Source: an uncultured bacterium
GTDB taxonomy: Bacteria > Patescibacteria > JAEDAM01 > Absconditabacterales > Absconditicoccaceae
NCBI GenBank assembly: GCA_937950065.1
Contig: CALFEN010000026.1
Location: 1 to 11,859, forward strand
Reading direction: 5' to 3'
DNA length: 11,859 bases
The position numbers and the translations under genes are program-made. The notes beneath the pieces were generated by a model, which ran no database searches, was not told the origin of the DNA, and saw nothing but the letters and a program-made list of their open reading frames with translations. Positions 1 through 7,511 of the stretch are shown piece by piece. Numbering within the stretch: position 1 is the stretch's first letter; each line of letters opens with the position of its first letter.

Positions 1-463
1 TGGTAAAATTTCATCGATTATAAGTATGATTCTCATTTATTTTCCGAAAAGTTCAGTTGTCATGTTTTCAAAAGATATCATAATCTATGACATAATTTAA
101 ATTTGAAATCCCGTGAGCAATCGTTTTGGAAGTACTAGTTGTTCCATATCCAAAATGAACAATTTTACGGTAGATTTCTTTGCCATCAATTCGTTTTATA
201 CCCATATCCTGTTCAGTGCCAGCGACTCAAGCAGCGAGCGTTTCCTGAGGGAAACTTTGAACTCTATTAGCTAATGCATTTCGTTTTGCAGCGGTCAGTG
301 TTTCGTTGGTATTTACATAGAGTCCACCAGTAGGAGATTGTTCGGTAAGTCCAGGATTTGTACTTTGCCGTGCTTGTATTGCCAAATTTCAGAGGAAAAA
401 AATGATAAAAGCTCAAAATCCCCATAGCATTCAATTCGCGATTTTTTTAATAGAATCTTTCAT
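1..463 (-). CDS. Membrane-anchored surface protein with phage tail-fibre-like distal domain (partial, C-terminus missing)
   Basis: 154 codons are visible from an ATG at 461-463; the gene runs off the left edge. Reading needs UGA as glycine (for example residues 11, 17, 25 and 80). The N-terminus has a lysine pair and then a hydrophobic stretch at about residues 11-30, most likely an uncleaved signal anchor or signal peptide. Residues about 45-75 contain GGLYVNTNETLTAAKRNAL, reminiscent of the 'ETLTA-KWNAL' segment of CPR surface proteins. Residues about 92-132 contain IDGKEIYRK and then SKTIAHGISNLNYVIDYDI, which resembles the 'DGKPIYRK ... KTVAHGIS' pattern of phage tail-fibre or receptor-binding proteins. 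That resemblance is from memory of the family, not a search. The gene is divergent from the antiporter. G+C looks somewhat higher than in its neighbours. A cell-surface adhesin or a domesticated phage structural module are both possible; the function is not established. Confidence 0.7.
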
Positions 464-501
464 TTTTTGTAGTAATATTGAAGTAAAATATATTCCCAAT
501 T

Positions 502-529
502 ATTTTATATAATTTAAGATAAAATACAA
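502..529 (-). promoter_or_regulatory. Candidate promoter for the anchored surface protein
   Basis: On the minus strand TTGTAT (524-529) and TAAAAT (502-507) are separated by 16 nt. They lie about 40 bases upstream of the ATG at 463. In such AT-rich DNA chance matches are common, so this is only a candidate. No Shine-Dalgarno sequence precedes the start. Confidence 0.35.
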
Positions 530-649
530 GTTTTTTATATAAGAAATATAATTATTATTTAGCATAACTTATAATCGTTTATTTAAATTGATTATCAAAT
601 TCTGTTTTTATTTATCTCTCAAATAATTATCTGTTTCAAAAAAATAATC

Positions 650-677
650 TTGAAATTAAATACGAAAGTATTATAAT
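650..677 (+). promoter_or_regulatory. Candidate sigma-70 promoter of the antiporter gene
   Basis: TTGAAA at 650-655 and a perfect TATAAT at 672-677 are spaced by 16 nt. This would start transcription near 684, about 40 bases before the ATG at 725. The whole 464-724 region is an AT-rich divergent promoter region and I see no other gene in it. The start is preceded by A/T-rich sequence without a Shine-Dalgarno motif. Confidence 0.5.
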
Positions 678-724
678 TTAAACTTCTTTTTTAAAAAAAA
701 GTTTTATAAGTAAAATAAATATAC

Positions 725-2836
725 ATGGAATCAACCTTTTTAGTCACGGTATTGTCATTTATATCTCTACTATTAATATCATGATTTACATATATTGTTA
801 GTAAGAAGTATAAATTTCCTTATACTGTGTTATTGGCATTGGTATGAATAGCATTAATCCCTATTCTCAAAATACCTTTTTTTGCTTTTTTAGATGATTT
901 TGCTCTTACTCCAGATATTCTTTTTTATATATTTCTACCAGTTTTGATATTTGAATCTTGATATAATATAAAGTATGCTAGACTTATAGAGAATTGGAAA
1001 TCTATATGAATATTATCGGTCTTTTGACTTTTGATATCTGCTGTGGTTATAGCGTTTTGACTGTATTTTTTTCTTGGTTTTATATGATGGGAGGTTCCGT
1101 TATCTATATGCTTCTTATTTGGTGCCATAATTTCTGCTACAGATCCTGTAGCGGTACTTGCTTTATTCAAAGAGGTATGAGCTCCTAGAAGACTGTCTTT
1201 GATCTTTGAATGAGAATCATTGTTTAACGACTGAACAGCATTAGCATTATTTTTAGTAGTTTTTGAGATTATACAAAAATGATCATTAAACGCTGGAACT
1301 ATCACAACTTGAATACTTACTTTTTTTAGTATGATAGTATGATGAATTCTTTTTTGAATAATTTGTAGTTATGTTTTTTCTCTAATCATATGAAAAGTAA
1401 AAAACATGGAATCTGTAGAAATATCTTTCACAATTATTCTTGCTCATTTGGTCTTTTTATTATCTGAACTTATTAGTGAGCACATATTTATATGAACTTT
1501 TCAATTAAAAATATCATGAGTGATAGCAACATCAGTAGCTGCTATATTATTAGGTAATTATTGAAGATACAAGATATCTCCCAAAGTGGAAAAATATATG
1601 GAGAAATTTTGGTCATTTTTTGCTTTCATTGCAAACTCTTTGGTTTTTATTCTTATGTGATTGATATTGAGTCAAATAAAAATAGATTTTACTTTGTTTA
1701 TATTGCCTATTGTTTTGGTTATATTAGTTGTTATGATTGCCAGAACAATAAGTGTATACCTTCCTATTTCTATAATAAATTATTTCAAATTGGAAGAAAC
1801 TATAAGTAAAACATGGCAAAAACTTTTGGCGTGGTGAAGTCTTAGATGAGGTCTTTGACTTATGATGGTGTTTTTGATTCCTGATAGTTTCAGCGTCCCA
1901 TGATGGAGCTATTCATTTTCTCCAAAGGACTTTTTATTAGCCTTAACTATATGATGTATATTTTTTACGCTTTTTGTAAAGGCACCTACTATATGACCTA
2001 TGCTCAAGAAATTCAAGGAGAATAAATTGAACAAACTTGAAGAATTGGAAAATTATGAAAGTCAAATACAAATATGTTATACATTGCTTGACAAGATAAA
2101 TAATATTTATGATAAATGACATTTGAATGAAGAGGAGTATAGTTCGCTTCAAAAGAGATACACTACATTATTGGAAAATAATGTAGACTGACTCAAAAAG
2201 TTTTTAAAAGAAGAAAAAGATGCAAAAAATTTGGTAAGACAGGCAGTCATGATCCATGCTTTGGGTATAGAAAAACAAGCTTTAAAGATTCTCTATGAAT
2301 ATAACGAAGTAAATGAAGATATCTTGAGATACCTTTTGACCAAAATAGAAAGACAGACATATAGAGTAGAAAAATGACTTCCTCAAACTAGATCTATGGA
2401 AGAGAGGGAAAGAGACGCTAAGAATACAAAGGTAATAACAAAGATCTTGAAATTCTTTTGAAAGTTCAACGAAGAATCAATATTGGATAATTTTTTGAGA
2501 TATAGGGCTCAAGCTGTAATATCAAATAAGGTTATATCTTCTCTGCAAAGTTTGATATCTATGGATATTTGATATGACAAAAAAATTATAGAAGAAGTTA
2601 TTGAAACTTATAAATCATTTAATACCTTGGCAGAATCCAAACTTCAGAAATTATATAATTACGATAAACAAATCACTTGTGGATTAAATACAGATCTTAT
2701 AAATAAACATTTAATGATTCTTAAGGAAAAAATGATAAATGATTTATTTGAAAGAGAGTTAATTTCTCCAAAAATATATCACAACTCTATAGATGAAGTA
2801 GAGGAGGAAATTTACAAAACTATAAAAATATCATAA
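725..2836 (+). CDS. CPA1/NhaP-type Na+(K+)/H+ antiporter with long C-terminal cytosolic domain
   Basis: This is a 703-residue inner-membrane antiporter exchanging Na+ or K+ for protons, when UGA is read as glycine (about 30 UGA codons). Residues 1 to about 425 form a hydrophobic domain of roughly 12 membrane segments. GAIISATDPVAV lies at 133-144 and FEGESLFNDG at 161-170. The latter is the CPA1 signature, and its Asn-Asp pair (N168, D169) belongs to the NhaP-type ion-binding site. WGSLRGGLGL near residue 380 matches the conserved arginine motif of a late membrane helix. Residues about 430-703 are charged and helical and match no domain I can name; they are not an obvious TrkA_C or cyclic-nucleotide domain. 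The first 425 residues have the usual family length, so the tail is an addition. The gene is a single unit with its own promoter candidate and terminator. Substrate ion and direction cannot be read from the sequence. Confidence 0.93.
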
Positions 2837-2851
2837 AATCTTTTACCCTAG

Positions 2852-2900
2852 AAGTATTATAAAAAAATATTTTAATTATTTTTAAATAATACTTTTTTTT
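2852..2900 (+). terminator. Rho-independent terminator after the antiporter gene
   Basis: A perfect 9-bp inverted repeat, AAGTATTAT (2852-2860) and ATAATACTT (2886-2894), is followed by a run of T ending at 2900. The 25-nt intervening sequence can itself partly pair (A-run against T-run). It begins 15 bases after the antiporter stop codon. The stem is AT-rich but long, and its position fits well. Confidence 0.7.
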
Positions 2901-2972
2901 GTGTGCTAAAAAACTGATAGAGATTTAATAGTTATTGTCAAGTATTTTGAGGAAAGATTGTTTAAAAAAAGC

Positions 2973-3000
2973 TTGCAATGTAAGAATTCTTACATATAAT
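2973..3000 (+). promoter_or_regulatory. Promoter of the large secreted protein gene
   Basis: TTGCAA at 2973-2978 and a perfect TATAAT at 2995-3000 are separated by exactly 16 nt. The predicted start of transcription is near 3007, leaving a leader of about 25 bases before the ATG at 3032. The spacer is occupied entirely by a perfect palindrome (separate entry), suggesting that this promoter is controlled by a dimeric repressor or activator. Confidence 0.6.
2978..2995. promoter_or_regulatory. Perfect 18-bp palindromic operator within the -35/-10 spacer
   Basis: ATGTAAGAATTCTTACAT reads identically on both strands. Its inner 16 bases fill the whole spacer between the -35 and -10 hexamers. A bound homodimer here would occlude RNA polymerase or, in MerR fashion, re-shape the spacer. 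No regulator gene lies next to it, and I saw no second copy of this palindrome in the window. Confidence 0.5.
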
Positions 3001-3031
3001 TTTTTAAAGTTTTATATTATATCAAAAAAAT

Positions 3032-5692
3032 ATGAAAAAAAATATATTAATAACGACGTTCTTGATGTTATCTTTTTGATGATTATGTCTGGGTGCAGAT
3101 TTATCATGACAAAATATGCTTTCGACCTCTTTGGATGGCATAAGTCTGGATACAGGAGCTATCCAAGTTAATATAACGTCGATTACAGCCCAAAATGCTT
3201 GAAAAGCTGTAAATATTTGGACAGGAGTTCAAAATTTTAAAACAAAGTTTGTGCTTACAGGTTGAGTGACAAAGATCATAAACACAGACAATATAGAAGA
3301 CTCCTTCAAAAACACAAATACTCTAAAACAAAAATTTAAAGAATTAGCATCTAAAAAAATAAATGCATGAACATTACAACTCAAAGAACCGGAATTGATA
3401 CAATACCCTGATAGACTTAGGGTTGTACAAAAGAGTACTGTAATTTTTTATAATAAAATGCAGTTAGAAAATTATAAAAAATATATAGATACTGATATCA
3501 AAGATAGTTCAAACGTTAAGAAATTGGAAGAGGTGTATTTTGAAAAATTATACAAAGAATGTAAAAAAGATAAAACTTGTGCTAGTACACTTACTGATAC
3601 CCAGATAAAGGATAAAGTAAAGTACTGAATAGAAAATGGCATGAAGACTATGTCGTCAGAAGAGATCATAGATTACAACTTGATACCTATGGATATGGAA
3701 ACATTGGGAGACTTAAATTCTTCTTGATTCAATCTCAATGTAGAACCAGGATCAGTAAGAATGAGTGCAGATAGCATCATAAATAGACTTAGAAATGTAT
3801 ACCATATAAACTCTGTAGCAGAAACAATAGATGAACATTTAATTGAAGTAGAAACATGAGTAAATGAAGTTCCTGAAGATCCGGTGGAAGCATTTTGTAA
3901 TCAGTATTATGTACCTACAGAGGAAGACTATACTATATGTGTTAGGTTAAAAAAACAATTGGAGCAGGAGAGGAGAAGAACCTGATCAAAAAAACTATTA
4001 AACTGATTTACAATATGAGATTCATACTCTATAATGTGGAGAAAAACTCTTAGTATAGATTATTTCTTTTGATCCAAAGAGGTGTTTTATGGAAGATTTC
4101 ACGCTGTGTTTGGATATGATGTATGATTGAGAATTCCTATAATTATGAAATCAGGAATTTCTGATGTAACATTAACATCAGCCCCAGATAAAAATAAATT
4201 TGATTTTAAATTTCAGATAGACACTTTTGATGCAGATGCAAGGGAATATCGTTCTTTATGATTATCAGATAACAAAATTCACGACGGGAAAGAGTTTGTT
4301 CTAAAACTTTATGCAAATGCAGACGCAAGAATAGATCTTTTAAACGAAACAGTCTTTGATAGAGAATGGGATCTTATATCTCTTTTGGGTAGAGTACTGG
4401 GTATAAGTTGACTTCATAATTTTGACGAATCCAAAGACTTCAAACCTCCTTTTGGCTCAAATGAAAGAATAAATATATTGGATTTGAACTATGATATCCC
4501 CATATACAGTATATCTGTAGCTTCTATTGAGGCTTGACTTTCTATAAGGTCTTATATAGAATGAGTTATAAAAACAGAATGTAGTAGATATCATGTGTGA
4601 GGCGCCAGCTGTTCAACTTTCACCATAAATAATAACAATCGGCATAATCTAAATAATTTAGAGTGAAGATTTATTTCCAACGATTTCCGTACAGACCAGA
4701 TTGGAAGATATAGTATTGTTTGACTAAAATTCCACGATTTTTATTATTTCCCAAGATTTGTAACGGAGATAAGAGTAAGTCCGTCAATATCTGTAGATAT
4801 CCCGCTACGGTGATCAGAAACTTGGCATTTAGGTCCTTACAATTTATATCGTTTCCAATTGGACGGACCATGACTTGGTACTCATAGATGAACAAATTGA
4901 GAAGTAGATCTAACAGGAATCAAAGTATATGACAAAAATTACTTCCCTGAAAAATCCGTAAGAAAAAGACTGCAGCAAGACATAGAAAGTCAAACTATAT
5001 GACAAAATATTTCTTGAGCAGTACTGATGACGTGAACTGTCAGTCTTATTTCCGGCGCTATAGATACATGAACTACTTTTTCTATAACCTGATTTACCAA
5101 TACCTGAAATAGATTGATTTCATGAAATATCTTATCTTGAGTAAATATCGAAAATTTAATAATTTCAGATTGATTAACTTTATCTGGAGTAAATGAAGAA
5201 GCAAAGCCAACAAATAAAATAATTATTGAATTATTAGGTTTTTATGATGATTTATATCAAAAATATGAAGATAAGAAAATCACAAAAGAAAAATTCATAG
5301 AAAATATTACAAACAGAATCTATATACTAAAAGAGAAATATTGAGATGAGTTGACAGACGAATTATACAAAAACCTTTTTGAAGTAATCAAAAAAATAAA
5401 TTATGTAAAAACAGAGAAAGATCTACAAAAGATAAGAGATTATATAAAAGAGGCAGAATACAGATCTTTGGCTGATACTAGTGAGACATTGGAACCTTAT
5501 ATTATACAACTTGATATATTTATAGACTCATTAAAAACAAAATTCAAGAAAATGGACCCCAAAGCTGCTGAAATAAAGATAAAATCGATAAAGTTAAAAA
5601 TAGGAAGTAAGATTCAGACATTAAGCTCTCTAAAAGATAAAAAGTCAAAACTTTTGGCAGAGGTATTACAATATGTTGTTAGCAATTTATAA
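3032..5692 (+). CDS. Large secreted protein of unknown function with Ser/Thr-Gly repeats and helical C-terminus
   Basis: This is an 886-residue protein when UGA is glycine; I do not recognise the family. It begins MKKNILITTFLMLSFGGLCLGADL, a typical signal peptide with likely cleavage near residue 22; the Cys at 19 does not form a proper lipobox. Residues about 23-330 are mixed and contain lysine-rich helical stretches and two cysteine pairs (ECKKDKTC and a pair about 15 residues apart near residue 295). Residues about 330-650 look beta-rich and aromatic, with a further pair (ECSRYHVGGASC). Residues about 655-722 carry spaced S/T-G units such as SGAVLMTGTVSLISGAIDTG and LSGVNIENL. Residues about 725-886 are charged and helical, probably coiled coil. 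Even cysteine pairing suggests disulfides and an extracytoplasmic location. The start is chosen for the signal peptide and the promoter 30 bases upstream. It could be an adhesin or an envelope structural protein; this is inference. Confidence 0.85.
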
Positions 5693-5708
5693 AAAAATAT
5701 TTACAAAT

Positions 5709-5739
5709 AAAAAAGAGGATGTCTTCGTCCTCTTTTTTT
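5709..5739. terminator. Bidirectional rho-independent terminator between convergent genes
   Basis: GAGGATG (5715-5721) pairs with CGTCCTC (5726-5732), including one G-U pair, around a TCTT loop. The stem is flanked by six A on the left and seven T on the right, so it works as a terminator on either strand. It sits 17 bases after the secreted-protein stop and 15 bases beyond the permease stop, serving both transcripts. Confidence 0.9.
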
Positions 5740-5753
5740 ATTATTGTTCAACT

Positions 5754-6722
5754 TTAAAATAATAAATTAAATATATATCCTAGTATGATCATAAATACTC
5801 AAACTAATCAAAAGAAAGTTAGCAATAGTTTCATTTTCATTACTTTTTTGAGTATTAGGAACTCTGGCAGGCTGAGTCCTACTACGGCCATCATAAACGC
5901 CAACGCTGTTCATAATGGTATTCCTGCCACTATCAATGATTTTACAACTGGTATGATTCATGCTGCATTAGCATACATCGGTATTCATATCAATACTGCC
6001 AATGGCACAGCAAAAATGTTTTCTTTGGTAATATATGTATCAAAAAATCACTCTGGAATAAATCAATGTATAAATCCTCAAACAGCTACTCAAATTAGTA
6101 CGTAAGGCATGATCTTGAATATTAACAAAAAACTGTCTTTTATTATCTGTTTACTGAAGCTTTTTAAATTAAATTGGTCTTGCCCCTCAATAACATTATT
6201 GTTATTATTTGATTTTGTTATAAAGTCTGCAACTTGATCTTCCATTTTAAGTTTTCATATTGCCCATCATCCCAGAATTCCAAGTAAAATTCCGGAAATT
6301 ATATAGGTTAAGGTAATTTTTATTCAAAACAGTCATATAAACATAGCGACTGCTACTTCGTTTATTAGCGGCGATGTGATAAGAAATGTAAACGTTATTC
6401 ATAGCGGGATTCATGCTCTCAAAAATCAGACAAACATCGGTATGCTTGAACAACTGCAAAATGGAGTTATTGCTCCAAATATTGATGCAAAGATATATTC
6501 AAATCCCCAAAAATTATTTTTTGCCAAAAAATTTCTGATTTTTTCTATAGGCAAAAGATGATTTATCACTGTCATCAAATGCACTATCAAAATAAGTAGT
6601 ATAAATATTTTTATACTGTCATAAACAAAAAAGTTTAATGATTGAGCAAGATGGGTATTTGGTGATAAATTCAATAGATTATAAATTATATAATCAGCGA
6701 ACCGCTGTACAAAATCAAACAT
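5754..6722 (-). CDS. DUF318/ArsP-type permease (YraQ family)
   Basis: This is a 322-residue polytopic inner-membrane protein, normal length for the family, with about 16 glycines encoded by UGA. AITPFCSCSSIPMF (Cys89, Cys91) and GITFTFLITSPLINEVAV form the first half-signature. IPMYANAAGIIPVV and GIPLGTALAFMMAVVGLSLP, near the C-terminus, form the second. These two related halves are typical of PF03773 permeases. Characterised members (ArsP) export trivalent organoarsenicals, and the paired cysteines are likely metalloid or thiol ligands. A hydrophilic Asn/Gln-rich loop at about residues 150-185 separates the halves. The ATG lies one base after the stop of the thioredoxin-like gene, so the two are almost certainly translated together. 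With the ArsR-type repressor upstream, export of a soft metal or organometalloid is the best guess. The actual substrate cannot be read. Confidence 0.92.
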
Positions 6723-6723
6723 T

Positions 6724-6963
6724 TTATTTTATATCAGACAAAAGTAATTTTATCTCTTCTACGCTTCATACTTTTCATTGCAGTAAAACTTTTTCATCTA
6801 CTACCAAGCAAGGTGTTGATATTATATCATAACTCATTATGTCAGATATCTCTGTTATTTTTTGTATAGATGCAGCTATTCACAATTGTTTTACAGCTTC
6901 GAGAGTGTTAGCTTCTAGTCTTTTACAGTTGGGACATCATGTTCCCAAAATTTTTATCTCCAT
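6724..6963 (-). CDS. Small thioredoxin-like redox-active disulfide protein
   Basis: 79 residues, the usual size of the 'redox-active disulfide protein 2' / MTH895-like thioredoxin family. The fold starts MEIKILGTGCPNCKRLE, with the active-site pair C10-P-N-C13; the glycine just before C10 is UGA. The cis-proline that faces the active site is in STPCLVV (P51), here followed by an additional cysteine C52. It has no signal peptide and should be cytosolic. It sits between the ArsR-type regulator (6 bases upstream) and the permease (1 base downstream), the gene order commonly seen for DUF318 permeases. A role in reducing or delivering a thiol-reactive substrate to the permease is inferred from this context. 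Confidence 0.93.
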
Positions 6964-6969
6964 TTGTAT

Positions 6970-7293
6970 TTAATTAATATTAAAAATAATTTTTATCTGT
7001 TCAATTATCTCACTGTAATAATCTTTGTTGATAGAGTAAAATACCTGCTTTCAGTCTTTTCTTCTCTTGAGTAGTCAGATGTTTTTGAGTATCATAAGGT
7101 GATGAGATACAAGATTTTGTTTTAGTCACAATATTTCTATTATCTCGCATACACAAAGTTCGTTGTTTTTATTCAATAGACAAAGTATTTGTAGTCTGTT
7201 TTCTTGAGATATTATGGATAATATGTCCGATAAATTAGACAGGTGAGAATCTTCACAGCATTTATTTCCTATTTTTTTGCAGGAATTGTTCAT
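6970..7293 (-). CDS. ArsR/SmtB-family metal(loid)-responsive repressor
   Basis: 107 residues, typical for a winged-helix ArsR/SmtB dimer. The recognition region reads ELCVCEIIEILGLKQNLVSH (45-64) and continues into HLMILKNIGLL; the wing is RRKDGKQVFYSI. C47-V-C49 is the alpha-3 cysteine pair used by ArsR and CadC for As(III), Cd(II) or Pb(II). Three N-terminal cysteines (C5, C12, C13) recall CadC, where N-terminal cysteines complete a thiolate site with the CxC pair. Another cysteine is at 38. It is the first gene of the repressor-thioredoxin-permease operon and should repress it until the metal binds, acting at the palindrome immediately upstream. Three glycines are UGA codons, including those in EILGLKQ and NIGLL. 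The inducing metal is not determinable from sequence alone. Confidence 0.93.
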
Positions 7294-7300
7294 TTATTAT

Positions 7301-7346
7301 TTTAGATAATAAATCTATATATCAATATATATTGATATAATCTAAA
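7301..7346. promoter_or_regulatory. Palindromic operator of the ArsR-thioredoxin-permease operon
   Basis: The core is a perfect 22-bp palindrome at 7318-7339, with half-sites TATATCAATAT and ATATTGATATA. Outside it a second inverted pair, TTTAGAT (7301-7307) and ATCTAAA (7340-7346), frames the core. The ATATCAA/TTGATAT half-sites resemble the ATA/TTGA-type operators of ArsR/SmtB proteins. The core lies 25 bases upstream of the repressor start codon and covers the proposed -10 element, as expected for autorepression. Confidence 0.7.
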
Positions 7347-7353
7347 AAATCAA
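7324..7353 (-). promoter_or_regulatory. Candidate promoter of the ArsR operon
   Basis: On the minus strand TTGATT (7348-7353) and TATATT (7324-7329) are separated by 18 nt. The -10 lies inside the palindromic operator. An alternative using TTGATA within the palindrome and TAAAAT close to the ATG would give an almost leaderless mRNA. The exact start is uncertain. Confidence 0.4.
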
Positions 7354-7453
7354 GAAGAAATTTAACAATTGAAAGGCTGCAGCGTATATCAAAAGTTTCT
7401 GTTCCCCAAAAAATGTAAAAATGAAAAATCTTAACTTTTTTATAAAAAATCTC

Positions 7454-7483
7454 TTGTTTTTTTTATAAATTTATTAATATATT
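7454..7483 (+). promoter_or_regulatory. Weak candidate promoter for tex
   Basis: TTGTTT (7454-7459) and TATATT (7478-7483) are 18 nt apart, with overlapping alternatives TATTAT and TATACT just downstream. The ATG at 7512 follows by about 28 bases. The remaining intergenic bases (7347-7453) are A/T-rich and hold nothing else I can support. Confidence 0.3.
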
Positions 7484-7511
7484 ATACTTTTAGATTATAC
7501 ACAAAAAAATA

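Noticed and set aside
680..705. Inverted repeat of A and T runs followed by TTTT, resembling a terminator just ahead of the antiporter
   Set aside because: It lies at or just after the proposed transcription start, has a mismatch and is almost only A/T. There is no transcript for it to end in this orientation.
725..2836. Fragmented genes interpreted as pseudogenes with many TGA stops
   Set aside because: All interruptions are TGA, none are frameshifts, TAA or TAG, and they match conserved glycines in intact families. Recoding explains them.
3032..3095. Secreted protein considered as a lipoprotein because of Cys19 in its signal peptide
   Set aside because: The residues before the cysteine are Gly-Gly-Leu, which do not match a lipobox; ordinary signal-peptidase cleavage near residue 22 fits better.
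5785..6105. Plus-strand open frame opposite the permease gene
   Set aside because: It is the antisense shadow of a clearly recognisable permease, with no signals of its own.
7421..7468. A 15-residue open frame (MKNLNFFIKNLLFFL) upstream of tex that could be a leader peptide
   Set aside because: It is of a length expected by chance in A/T-rich DNA, has no ribosome site and no attenuator-like structure behind it.
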